Shown one piece after another: positions 1 through 6,588 of a stretch of 7,560 bases of DNA. The stretch lies in contig JAJYMD010000341.1 in NCBI GenBank assembly GCA_021787255.1, positions 1-7,560 on the forward strand, written 5' to 3'. A program made the position numbers and the translations under genes. This DNA is from Actinomycetes bacterium. Its GTDB lineage: Bacteria > Actinomycetota > Acidimicrobiia > Acidimicrobiales > RAAP-2. The notes under the pieces are model-generated. The model was not told where the DNA came from. It was given only the letters and a program-made list of their open reading frames with translations, and ran no database searches. The first letter of the stretch is position 1, and each line of letters begins with the position of its first letter.

Positions 1-225
1 CGCTTCTCCACCATGATGATCGTCGGGGTCGCAGCGGTTGGGGCGTATGTCGGTGGTCCGGGGCTCGGCACGACGCTCTTCAACGGCCTCGAGGAGATCG
101 GCTCGCCCGCGGCGGTCCCAGAGGTCGTCGTCGCGACTGGTGCGATCCTCGTGCTCGCGCTGCTCATGGACGCGCTGCTCGCTGGCCTTGCCCGGCTGAG
201 CGTGTCCCGAGGGATTCGGGACTGA
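1..225 (+). CDS. ABC transporter permease, OpuC/ProW type (C-terminal end only)
   Basis: This is the last 74 residues of an integral membrane permease; its start lies before the window. The frame is open from base 1 and stops with TGA at 223-225. It shows the conserved end of the betaine-family permeases: a hydrophobic segment, then GAYVGGPGLGTTLFNGL, then a last membrane helix (about VVVATGAILVLALLMDALLA) and a short basic tail. The same GG-GLGTT element occurs in the second permease of this window (residues 217-223 there), so the two subunits are related and probably form a heterodimeric pore. The EAA loop that contacts the ATPase would lie upstream and is not visible. The ATPase gene starts 26 bases downstream on the same strand, so they are probably one operon. 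The family is clear, but the exact substrate is not. Confidence 0.85.
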   Translation, partial: RFSTMMIVGVAAVGAYVGGPGLGTTLFNGLEEIGSPAAVPEVVVATGAILVLALLMDALLAGLARLSVSRGIRD

Positions 226-240
226 GAGAGAACGGGTTCG

Positions 241-246
241 AGGAGG
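241..246 (+). promoter_or_regulatory. Ribosome binding site deciding the ATPase start
   Basis: AGGAGG lies five bases before the GTG at 252. It is a near-perfect Shine-Dalgarno sequence and supports the GTG over the internal ATG at 318, where the family's homology begins (MIELRNVSKWY). Confidence 0.7.
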
Positions 247-251
247 CTCAG

Positions 252-1451
252 GTGCTCAGCCCACGCTTCGACGCCAACGAACGGGAGGAGCGGCTCGCGG
301 AGGCATTGCCCCGGCCGATGATCGAGCTGAGGAACGTGTCGAAGTGGTACCGGACCGAGCAGGCGGTGGCTGTTGACGAGCTCTCGCTGGAGGTGCGACG
401 CGGGGAGTTCCTCGTACTCACCGGGCCGTCCGGCTGCGGAAAGACCACGACGCTCAAGATGATCAACCGGATCATCGAGCCGAGCTCCGGCATGCTCTTG
501 CTCGATGGGCAGGATGTCACGCGCGTGCCAGCGCACGAGCTCCGCCAACGGATCGGCTACGTGATCCAGAGCGTGGGGCTCTTCCCCCACATGCGGATCG
601 AGGACAACGTCGCCGTGGTCCCGCGGCTGTTGGGCTGGGACAAGCGGCGGATCAGCGAGCGGGTGGACGAGTTGCTCGACCTCGTTGGGCTCGAGCCTGG
701 GGCCTACCGCCGACGCTACCCCCGCGAGCTCTCCGGCGGCCAGGCCCAGCGGGTCGGGGTCGCTCGTGCACTCGCGGGGGATCCGCCCGTGCTGTTGATG
801 GACGAGCCGTTCGCGGCCGTCGATCCGATCACGCGGGCGACGCTCCAGGCGGAGTTCCTCCGCCTCCAGTCGACGCTCCACAAGACCGTCGTCTTCGTCA
901 CCCACGACATGGGCGAGGCGATGCGACTGGCCGACCGGGTGGCGGTGCTCGGGCCGCGTGCGACAGTCGTGCAGCTCGGGACCCCGACCGAGGTCCTGGC
1001 GGCACCGGCCGACGACTTTGTCGCAGAGATGCTCGGAGCGGGCCGCATGATGCATCTCCTCAGCAGTGTCCCGCTGCGCGGCGTGCCGCTGTCGAACTGC
1101 CCTGCGACGGAGGAGGGGTGTGCACCGGACCTGCTCGAGCGAGCCGCAGCTGCAGCCGAGCGAGCCGGGATCGGTCGCGTCCTGCTCCTCACCGACGGCC
1201 GACCGCGGCAGTGGCTTCCAGTTGGCCCTCGTGGCCGGGACGGGCAGGGCCCGAGCGAGGTGGGATGCGTCGTGACGGAGGAGGGGACGTCCCTCCGCGA
1301 CGCGCTCGATCGGATCCTCCTGTGCCCAGAGAGCTGTGCAGTCGTGGTCGACGGGCACGGCAGGTTTCGCGGCCTCCTGGACCTCGCCGGGGTGCGCACG
1401 CTCCTCGCACGGACGGGTGCGCCGAGCCTGGGCGGAGGCCTGCCCACGTGA
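252..1451 (+). CDS. Quaternary-amine ABC transporter ATP-binding protein (OpuCA/ProV-like) with C-terminal CBS-like tail
   Basis: This 399-residue cytoplasmic subunit hydrolyses ATP to drive import through the two flanking permeases. All nucleotide-binding elements are intact: Walker A GPSGCGKT at 58-65, Q-loop Gln106, signature LSGGQ at 160-164, Walker B VLLMDEP at 180-186 and H-loop His218. The segment around Walker A and the Q-loop (KMINRIIEPSSG, GYVIQSVGLFPHM) is typical of the ProV/OpuCA group. Residues of about 305-385 look like a degenerate CBS module (LLLTDGRPRQWLPV and AVVVDGHGRFRGLLDL); in relatives such tails are linked to osmotic or nucleotide regulation. The tail carries five cysteines (283, 290, 339, 358, 362). 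The GTG start is chosen from the AGGAGG before it and adds 22 residues ahead of the usual family start. The stop overlaps the next permease (GTGA). Confidence 0.93.
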   Translation: MLSPRFDANEREERLAEALPRPMIELRNVSKWYRTEQAVAVDELSLEVRRGEFLVLTGPSGCGKTTTLKMINRIIEPSSGMLLLDGQDVTRVPAHELRQRIGYVIQSVGLFPHMRIEDNVAVVPRLLGWDKRRISERVDELLDLVGLEPGAYRRRYPRELSGGQAQRVGVARALAGDPPVLLMDEPFAAVDPITRATLQAEFLRLQSTLHKTVVFVTHDMGEAMRLADRVAVLGPRATVVQLGTPTEVLAAPADDFVAEMLGAGRMMHLLSSVPLRGVPLSNCPATEEGCAPDLLERAAAAAERAGIGRVLLLTDGRPRQWLPVGPRGRDGQGPSEVGCVVTEEGTSLRDALDRILLCPESCAVVVDGHGRFRGLLDLAGVRTLLARTGAPSLGGGLPT

Positions 1452-2257
1452 CGACCTCGACCGAGGTCCGTGGGTCCGGCCTCTCGGCAGCTCCGCCGCC
1501 GGGCACGCTCCGCCCGTCCGCGCCCGGGCGGCGATGGCGGAGCTATGCGGCGCGCCCCGCCGTGCTCGCGGCCAGCTTCCTACTCCTGATGTGGTACCTC
1601 GCCACCGCCCGCCTCGATTCGATCGACCGCGCGAGTCTCGTGCCGTCGACGCTCGAAGCGGAAGCGCTGCAACAGCTCGTCCTCACCGCGGTGTCGAGCG
1701 CCGTCGTGGTCGCGCTTGCGATCTCGCTCGGGGTGCTCGTCACCAGACGCCGGGCGCCGATCGTCAACGGCGGGGTGGGTGCGTTGGCGACGCTCGGCCA
1801 GGCGAGCCCGCCGATCGGCCTGATGATCCTTGCCGGCTTGTTCATCGGCGTTGGCACGCGTTCCGCGATCTATGCCCTCATCGCGTACTCGGCGCTCCCG
1901 GTCCTCCGCAACACCATCACCGGGCTGAACGGCTTGGACCAGGGCGTCCTCGAGGCGGCGAGGGGTGTGGGCATGCGGCCGTGGCGGGTTCTCACCAGGA
2001 TCGAGCTCCCACTGGCCGAGCCGGTGATCGTGGCGGGCATTCGCACGGCGATCGTTCTCAACGTCGGGACGGCAACGCTCGCCACCTTCATCAACGGGGG
2101 GGGCCTCGGTACGACAATCACGGCCGGGATCGCCGTCGACCGAGCTCCGGTCATCATCGCGGGCAGCGTGCTCGTCGCAATCTTCGCCCTGTTGCTCGAC
2201 TGGGTCGTGGGCATCGCGGGCGAGGTGCTGCGTCCTCGCGGGCTGGGTGTCGGATGA
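1448..2257 (+). CDS. ABC transporter permease, OpuC/ProW type
   Basis: This 269-residue membrane subunit pairs with the permease whose tail opens the window. About six hydrophobic segments are visible: roughly residues 38-54, 76-98, 110-135, 138-153, 199-215 and 235-257. The EAA loop that docks on the ATPase is present as EAARGVGMRPWR from Glu169, followed by RIELPLAEP with Pro188, matching the family pattern. The C-terminal part repeats the NGGGLGTT element of the other permease. The N-terminal 35 residues are Pro/Arg-rich and probably cytoplasmic. The frame is open back to 1118, but those residues overlap the ATPase tail. The GTG at 1448 overlaps the ATPase stop by 4 bases and points to translational coupling, so I take it as the start. 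A run of eight G (2096-2103) falls in the conserved Gly-rich motif; the frame is intact across it. Confidence 0.92.
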   Translation: MTTSTEVRGSGLSAAPPPGTLRPSAPGRRWRSYAARPAVLAASFLLLMWYLATARLDSIDRASLVPSTLEAEALQQLVLTAVSSAVVVALAISLGVLVTRRRAPIVNGGVGALATLGQASPPIGLMILAGLFIGVGTRSAIYALIAYSALPVLRNTITGLNGLDQGVLEAARGVGMRPWRVLTRIELPLAEPVIVAGIRTAIVLNVGTATLATFINGGGLGTTITAGIAVDRAPVIIAGSVLVAIFALLLDWVVGIAGEVLRPRGLGVG

Positions 2258-2337
2258 GCCAGACGACGAACTCCACTCGCTCCAAGGACAACGAAGCGAC
2301 CAAGGCAACGCCGAGGAAGGGAGGGGCAGGGACATGA
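2254..2337 (+). CDS. Possible 27-residue coupling or leader peptide
   Basis: ATG at 2254 overlaps the TGA of the permease (2255-2257), and its own TGA (2335-2337) overlaps the ATG of the binding protein at 2334. The ORF thus fills the 76-base gap with ATGA junctions at both ends. The peptide begins MSQTTNSTRSKDNEATK and is rich in Thr, Ser and Lys, hydrophilic, without any membrane segment or recognisable domain. Its likely role, if translated, is to carry ribosomes from the permease to the strong binding site in front of the lipoprotein gene. No good Shine-Dalgarno precedes it, so it would depend on coupling. It could be chance: short ORFs are common in GC-rich DNA, although two ATGA junctions together are less expected. 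Confidence 0.35.
   Translation: MSQTTNSTRSKDNEATKATPRKGGAGT
2322..2326 (+). promoter_or_regulatory. Ribosome binding site for the substrate-binding lipoprotein
   Basis: A purine-rich stretch (GGAAGGGAGGGG) ends seven bases before the ATG at 2334. It supports that ATG over the in-frame GTG at 2247, which would put 29 hydrophilic residues ahead of the lipoprotein signal peptide. Confidence 0.6.
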
Positions 2338-3329
2338 CTTGCTGGAGAGCGTGGAACCGGGTTGCCAGACGGGCGGGCGCGCCGCTCGTCGCGCTGAGCC
2401 TCGCTGCGTGCGTGCTCGCAGGGTGTGGTGCAACCTCCACCTCGTCTGCCGCGAGCTCACGCGGGGGCATCATCGGAAAGCAGTATCACCTCACCGGCCT
2501 GCACATCACCGTCGGTTCGCTCGACTTCACCGAGGAGCTGATCATGGGGTGGATCACTGTGGACACCCTGCGCGCTGCGGGCGCCACGGTGACCCCGAAG
2601 CTCGACATCGCCGGGGTTGACACGATCCGCCAGGCCGAGCTCTCCGGGGACATCGGCATGTACCCCTCCTACACGGGTACCGGTTGGGTCGTCTACCTGA
2701 AGCAGACGAGCCGGATCACCAACCCGAAGCTGCTCTTCGAGCGCCTCGACTCCCTCGACCAGCGAGAGAACGGGATCGCGTGGATCGGTCCCGCGAAGTT
2801 CAACGACACCTACGACGTAGCGACGTCGGAGCGGATCTCCGCCAAGTACCACGTCCGGACGATCTCGGAGCTGGCCGCACTCGTCCGCTCGGACCCCGCG
2901 GTCACGACCTTCTGCGCGACGTCGAGCTTCGAGGTGCGGCCGGACGGCCTGCCCGGCCTGGAGCACACCTACGGCTTCCACCTCCCCGCGTCCGATGTGA
3001 AGACCGAGGCCAGGGGGCTCATCTATACGAGTCTCGGGAAGGGGAGCCCGTGCAACTTCGGCGAGACCTACAGCACGGACGCACGGCTCATTGCCAACCG
3101 GTTGGTCGTGCTCGACGACAACCTGAGCTTCTTCCCGCTCTACAACGGCGCGGAGACCGTTCGCGCGAGCATCCTCCGGCGCTACCCGACGCTCGGGCCC
3201 CTGTTCGACCTCGTTCTCGGACGCCTCACGACGCCGGTGATCACGCAGCTCAACTCCGAGGTGGACCTGAAGGGGATGCCAGCGCAGGAGGTGGCGTCCA
3301 AGTGGCTGGCGACCGAGGGGCTCACCTGA
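2334..3329 (+). CDS. Glycine betaine/quaternary-amine-type substrate-binding lipoprotein (OpuAC/OpuCC-like)
   Basis: This 331-residue protein is the extracytoplasmic ligand receptor of the importer. A basic N-terminus and hydrophobic stretch (about 17-30) end in the lipobox LAGC with Cys31 as the predicted lipidated residue, so it should be anchored on the outer face of the membrane. The mature part follows the OpuAC family: VGSLDFTEELIMG at 60-72, GDIGMYPSYTGTG at 105-117, RPDGLPGLEHTYGF, YSTDARLIA, VLDDNLSFFPLYNG and a helical end with Asn-Ser-Glu-Val-Asp. Tyr110 and Tyr113 are candidates for an aromatic cage around a quaternary amine; this is inference from the family. SLDFTE replaces the more usual Lys-containing SK-FTE. 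Cys194 and Cys240, both in the second lobe, could form a disulfide. The family also includes binders of choline, carnitine and ergothioneine, so the ligand cannot be fixed from sequence. Confidence 0.92.
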   Translation: MTCWRAWNRVARRAGAPLVALSLAACVLAGCGATSTSSAASSRGGIIGKQYHLTGLHITVGSLDFTEELIMGWITVDTLRAAGATVTPKLDIAGVDTIRQAELSGDIGMYPSYTGTGWVVYLKQTSRITNPKLLFERLDSLDQRENGIAWIGPAKFNDTYDVATSERISAKYHVRTISELAALVRSDPAVTTFCATSSFEVRPDGLPGLEHTYGFHLPASDVKTEARGLIYTSLGKGSPCNFGETYSTDARLIANRLVVLDDNLSFFPLYNGAETVRASILRRYPTLGPLFDLVLGRLTTPVITQLNSEVDLKGMPAQEVASKWLATEGLT

Positions 3330-3367
3330 TCCCGAGCTGCAGGCCTGGGCGCCGTCTGCACGGGAGT

Positions 3368-3386
3368 GGCGCGGCGCTCGCGCGCC
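3368..3386 (+). other. GC-rich hairpin between transporter and hydrolase genes
   Basis: GGCGCG (3368-3373) pairs perfectly with CGCGCC (3381-3386) across a 7-base loop, inside the 79-base gap after the binding-protein gene. There is no T tract, so it is not a classical terminator. It might attenuate transcription or end an mRNA segment. Chance pairing is quite possible at this GC content. I see no promoter element in the rest of the gap. Confidence 0.3.
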
Positions 3387-3408
3387 CGGGTCTGGGACGG
3401 CTCAGCAG

Positions 3409-6400
3409 GTGAGCGAGCCGGGCCACGAGGCGTTCGCCGGAGCGGCCCCCGGAGGCATCGACGCGGCTGATGCAAGGGTCCGCCGCTTCAACGAGGCGCT
3501 GCTCGAGGCCATGGATCGGGGCCATGACTTGCGGGAGGTGTTCGCGGCCATCGACCCGGACCCGGCTCGCTACACCGATGCTGGCGAGGGGGGCGGGATC
3601 CTCGAAGAGGTGCTCGCACCTGCGGAGCGGCTCCTTCGCCGTGCCCCGCGGCTCCCCTCCTTCCGCAGGGTCGAGAGCACGTCCCTGGCTCTCGACGGCC
3701 CCGTCTCGCACCCCGCGCTCGGCGTGGCAGGCGAATCGCGGTGGCTTGCCGGCCTGCGGTGGCTGCCGGGGCGAGGTGAGGAGGTCGTCGTCTCGGCGGT
3801 CGACGGGTCGGGAGCCTCCACTGGCGCGGCGACGCCCATCTCGGGATCGCCTGGGGACTGCCTGCGTCCGACCGTCGTCGCGCAGCCTGACGGTTCGGCC
3901 TGGGTCTTCTTCGCGAAGCGTGTGGCTGGCGTGCTCGGCGTGTGGGTGGCACGGGGGAGCCGCGGCTCGTGGACCGAACCGGAGCTCGTGAGCGTCCCCG
4001 GGGTTCCCTCGCTCAACCAGGATGCCGTGCTCCGCCGAGACGGCTCGGTCGAGTGCTGCTGGCAGGCTCTGGCAGGCACTGGCTTCGCCATCTTCACCCG
4101 GCGGTACCGGCAGGGCCGATGGACCGAGCCCGAGCGGCTTTCCGACGAGACCGAGCGCAACGTCTGGGACCCCGTCGTCACCTGCATGCCGGACGGGGCG
4201 CCCGCGTACAGCTGGACGAGCTACGGGGGGACCGGTTACGCAACCGCGGTGCTGATCGGAGACGCTGGGCGTTCCCGCCGCCGCTTCGTCCTCGGCGGGG
4301 AACCCGGCTACGAGCTCCACCCGAGCCTCGCCGTCACGGCGAACGGGGAGCTGTGGTGCGCCCGCGACGCGGTGCTTGTCGTCGGGCATGGAGGCTCCGG
4401 GCCGACGCGCCTTCGACCGGCCGAAGTCGTCGGTGTACCCTCGCCCGCCGCGAACCGGCCGGACGGCAGGGCGGTGCCGAGCGATCTCTCCCCGGACGTC
4501 CGGGCCTCGATTCGCGTGTCACGCCTCGAGCCCGACGCTGCGACGTGGGAGCTGCTCGACGCCCCCGGCTCGCGGCTCACGATCGGCCCTGGCGCCCTCC
4601 CGAGGCTGGCCGTTGTCGGGGGCGACCGCATTGGGATCGCCTATCGGGCGCGGCGGCGGCTGCCGCTCATGCTCTATTTCTGGGACGCCGCCGTCGAGTT
4701 CTTCCTCGGCGCCTCCGGCTGGGGTGGCCTCACGACCTTCGCCGAGGCGGACGGACCGCTCGAGGAGGTGGCGATCGCAGCGAGCCGAGAGGGGGTCCTC
4801 GTCGCTTGGAAGCACGACGGCAGGAGAGCCCGCAGCCTGGAGTGGTCCGAGGGTTTCGGCGGGACCGAACGGGACGACCTGCGCTCGCACTACGGCGAGG
4901 TCATCTGGAACACGTTGGACCGCCCGGGTCGCGTGCAGCTCGCGCCGTGCGGGCTGCCCGTGCCCGATGGCCGCTCGGTGGTCGGGCCTCTTGCCGTCGG
5001 CGAGTCGGCGCCGGCAGACCTGGCAGGGTCCGGCGGGGGGCGTGTCGGCGGACCGGCCCAGCGGGGGCCGGTGGAAGATAGCCGCCCCTGGACCGGGCTG
5101 GGAGTCGCAAAAAGGGCGCGCTACCAGGCGAGCGTCGACGGCAGGGAGTACACCCTCTATTGGGGCGATCTCCATCGCCACTCGCTGATCAGTCGCTGCA
5201 CCGCCGGTGACGAGCCGACCCTCGACGACTTCTACCGCTACGCCTGGGACATCTGCGAGTACGACTTCTGGGCGGTGACCGACCACGCCGAGAACACCTC
5301 GGCGTACCAGTGGGAGATGATCCAGAAGGTCGCAGACGTGTTGCACGTCCCGGGCGTGTTCGTCCCTTTCTACGGGTTCGAGTGGACCGGCGCGACCGGC
5401 CATCAGAACGTGATCTACCGCTCGGCGCTGCGCGGCGCCCCGATCTTCTCCTCGACTGCGACCGGGACCTCCACTCCCGCGGGGCTCTGGGGTCATCTGC
5501 GTCGATATCCCGATCACCAGGCGATCAGCATCCCGCACCACCCGGGCTCCGCGATGGTCCCCTTCGACTGGTCCTACGCCGACGAGGAGCTTCTCCGGCT
5601 GGTCGAGGTCTTCCAGGCATGCCGGGGCAACTACGAAGCGGATGGGTGTTTCCGCCAGTATTCCGACGGCACACTGCCGGGAACCTTTGTCGCAGACGGA
5701 CTGGCGCGCGGCCACCGCTTCGGGTTGATCGCCTCGTCCGACCACGGCAATGGAGCGAGCTACGTCGGCGTGCTCGCCGAGTCCCTTACCCGGGAGGACG
5801 TCTTCGACGCGCTGTATGCCCGGCGGGCCTTGGCCGCCACGACCCGCGACATTGTCATCGACTTCCGGGTCAACGGTGCGGTGATGGGAAGTGTGCTCAC
5901 GGGGACGGAGCGGGCCGAGACCTCGATCGTGGTGAAGGCGTACGCCGACGTTGCCCGCGTCGACCTTCTCCGTGATGGAACCGTCCACGCCACTTGGCAG
6001 CCCGAGCTCGATCTCCCGGCGGGCTGGATAGCTGTGCCGCTGCGAGTGGAGTGGCAGAGCCGGGAGGCAGCAACAGCTGACTGGAGCGGTGGGCTCTCGA
6101 TTCGCGGGGGTGGTGAGGTACTCCAGACCCCCTACTGGTCACCGGAGGTGACCGGCTTCTCGCGGACACGGGTGACCTGGACGGCGAGCACGAGGAACTT
6201 CCGCTCGCAGTACGGCGCGCAGCGAGGTGGGGTCGAGGTCACGCTCTGCGGGGCCCCGGAGTCGATCGTCGAGGTCACGGCCGGTCGGTGGGCCGGCCAC
6301 GTCGAGCTGGGAGCCCTCCGCGAGACGGCCCGGGTCTCGCTCCACGACGGGAGCGACGTCTACCTGGGCCTCCAGCGGGGAACGGGAGGGTTGCGAAGCC

Positions 6401-6534
6401 TGGGGAGCTCCGAGTTGTGTGTCGGGACGGAGGAGGTGGTGGCAGAGCCCCACTGGTTCTACGCCCGGGTGATGCTCGTCGACGGGGAGATGGCCTGGTC
6501 ATCTCCGATCTGGGTCCATCCGTCCGTGGCCTGA
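3409..6534 (+). CDS. PHP-domain metallohydrolase (DUF3604 or CehA/McbA-like) with N-terminal beta-propeller-like half
   Basis: This 1041-residue protein is a probable metal-dependent hydrolase. Residues 110-520 look like a sialidase-type (BNR-like) propeller: repeated strands with a turn such as QPDGSAW (159-165), RRDGSV (209-214), MPDGAP (260-265) and TANGELW (310-316), and blade ends GSWTEPELVS (W188) and GRWTEPERLS (W238). A Gly-rich linker (about 525-560) leads to the PHP domain, with GDLHRHS (His589, His591), VTDHAEN (Asp625, His626), Glu658, PHHPG (His710, His711) and SSDHG (Asp778, His779): all the positions expected for a two- or three-metal site. A C-terminal beta-rich region ends in YARVMLVDG and WSSPIWV, usual for this family. 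There is no signal peptide, so it is probably cytoplasmic. PHP enzymes cleave phosphoesters, but CehA-type relatives cleave carbamate esters; the substrate here is unknown. The GTG has only a weak GGGACGG before it; ATG at 3511 is an alternative. Confidence 0.85.
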   Translation: MSEPGHEAFAGAAPGGIDAADARVRRFNEALLEAMDRGHDLREVFAAIDPDPARYTDAGEGGGILEEVLAPAERLLRRAPRLPSFRRVESTSLALDGPVSHPALGVAGESRWLAGLRWLPGRGEEVVVSAVDGSGASTGAATPISGSPGDCLRPTVVAQPDGSAWVFFAKRVAGVLGVWVARGSRGSWTEPELVSVPGVPSLNQDAVLRRDGSVECCWQALAGTGFAIFTRRYRQGRWTEPERLSDETERNVWDPVVTCMPDGAPAYSWTSYGGTGYATAVLIGDAGRSRRRFVLGGEPGYELHPSLAVTANGELWCARDAVLVVGHGGSGPTRLRPAEVVGVPSPAANRPDGRAVPSDLSPDVRASIRVSRLEPDAATWELLDAPGSRLTIGPGALPRLAVVGGDRIGIAYRARRRLPLMLYFWDAAVEFFLGASGWGGLTTFAEADGPLEEVAIAASREGVLVAWKHDGRRARSLEWSEGFGGTERDDLRSHYGEVIWNTLDRPGRVQLAPCGLPVPDGRSVVGPLAVGESAPADLAGSGGGRVGGPAQRGPVEDSRPWTGLGVAKRARYQASVDGREYTLYWGDLHRHSLISRCTAGDEPTLDDFYRYAWDICEYDFWAVTDHAENTSAYQWEMIQKVADVLHVPGVFVPFYGFEWTGATGHQNVIYRSALRGAPIFSSTATGTSTPAGLWGHLRRYPDHQAISIPHHPGSAMVPFDWSYADEELLRLVEVFQACRGNYEADGCFRQYSDGTLPGTFVADGLARGHRFGLIASSDHGNGASYVGVLAESLTREDVFDALYARRALAATTRDIVIDFRVNGAVMGSVLTGTERAETSIVVKAYADVARVDLLRDGTVHATWQPELDLPAGWIAVPLRVEWQSREAATADWSGGLSIRGGGEVLQTPYWSPEVTGFSRTRVTWTASTRNFRSQYGAQRGGVEVTLCGAPESIVEVTAGRWAGHVELGALRETARVSLHDGSDVYLGLQRGTGGLRSLGSSELCVGTEEVVAEPHWFYARVMLVDGEMAWSSPIWVHPSVA

Positions 6535-6552
6535 GCGCCAGGCTGGAGCCCT

Positions 6553-6566
6553 CCGTTCCGGGACGG
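6553..6566 (+). promoter_or_regulatory. Palindromic candidate operator for the IclR regulator
   Basis: CCGTTCCGGGACGG is a 14-bp inverted repeat in which six of seven base pairs match. It sits 22 bases before the regulator's GTG, over the likely -35 region of its promoter. IclR proteins bind short palindromes near their own genes, so autoregulation is a fair inference. Only one copy is seen, and no matching site lies before the hydrolase gene. Confidence 0.4.
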
Positions 6567-6576
6567 GGCGCAGCGG

Positions 6577-6582
6577 TAGGAT
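6577..6582 (+). promoter_or_regulatory. Candidate -10 element for a leaderless iclR-type transcript
   Basis: TAGGAT fits the actinobacterial TANNNT -10 pattern. Its last T is seven bases before the G of the GTG at 6589, so transcription would start exactly at the start codon. The -35 region around 6554-6559 (CGTTCC) is weak. GGTAGG (6575-6580) could instead serve as a Shine-Dalgarno sequence if transcription starts further upstream. Confidence 0.45.
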
Positions 6583-6588
6583 CCTCGC

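Noticed and set aside
1118..1447. Upstream extension of the second permease frame
   Set aside because: The extra 110 residues overlap the ATPase tail and are Arg/Pro/Ser-rich without homology; the GTG at 1448 makes the usual 4-base overlap.
2096..2103. Run of eight G in the permease gene as a possible phase-variation tract
   Set aside because: The run encodes the conserved Gly-rich motif and the frame is intact on both sides; eight bases in GC-rich DNA is weak evidence for programmed slippage.
2247..2333. Earlier GTG start for the binding protein
   Set aside because: It would place 29 hydrophilic residues before the lipoprotein signal peptide, and the strong ribosome binding site is in front of the ATG at 2334.
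1580..2473. Open frame of 297 codons on the - strand
   Set aside because: It is antisense to the permease and the lipoprotein start; it is dominated by Arg, Asp and Ala with no motif.
3322..4389. Open frame of 355 codons on the - strand
   Set aside because: It is antisense to the propeller half of the hydrolase, has no family motif and has low-complexity Arg/Pro/Ala composition.
4519..5988. Open frame of 489 codons on the - strand
   Set aside because: It lies opposite the hydrolase gene, which has clear domain motifs. The translation has no recognisable domain and is rich in Arg, Pro, Gly and Val, as expected of antisense frames in GC-rich DNA.
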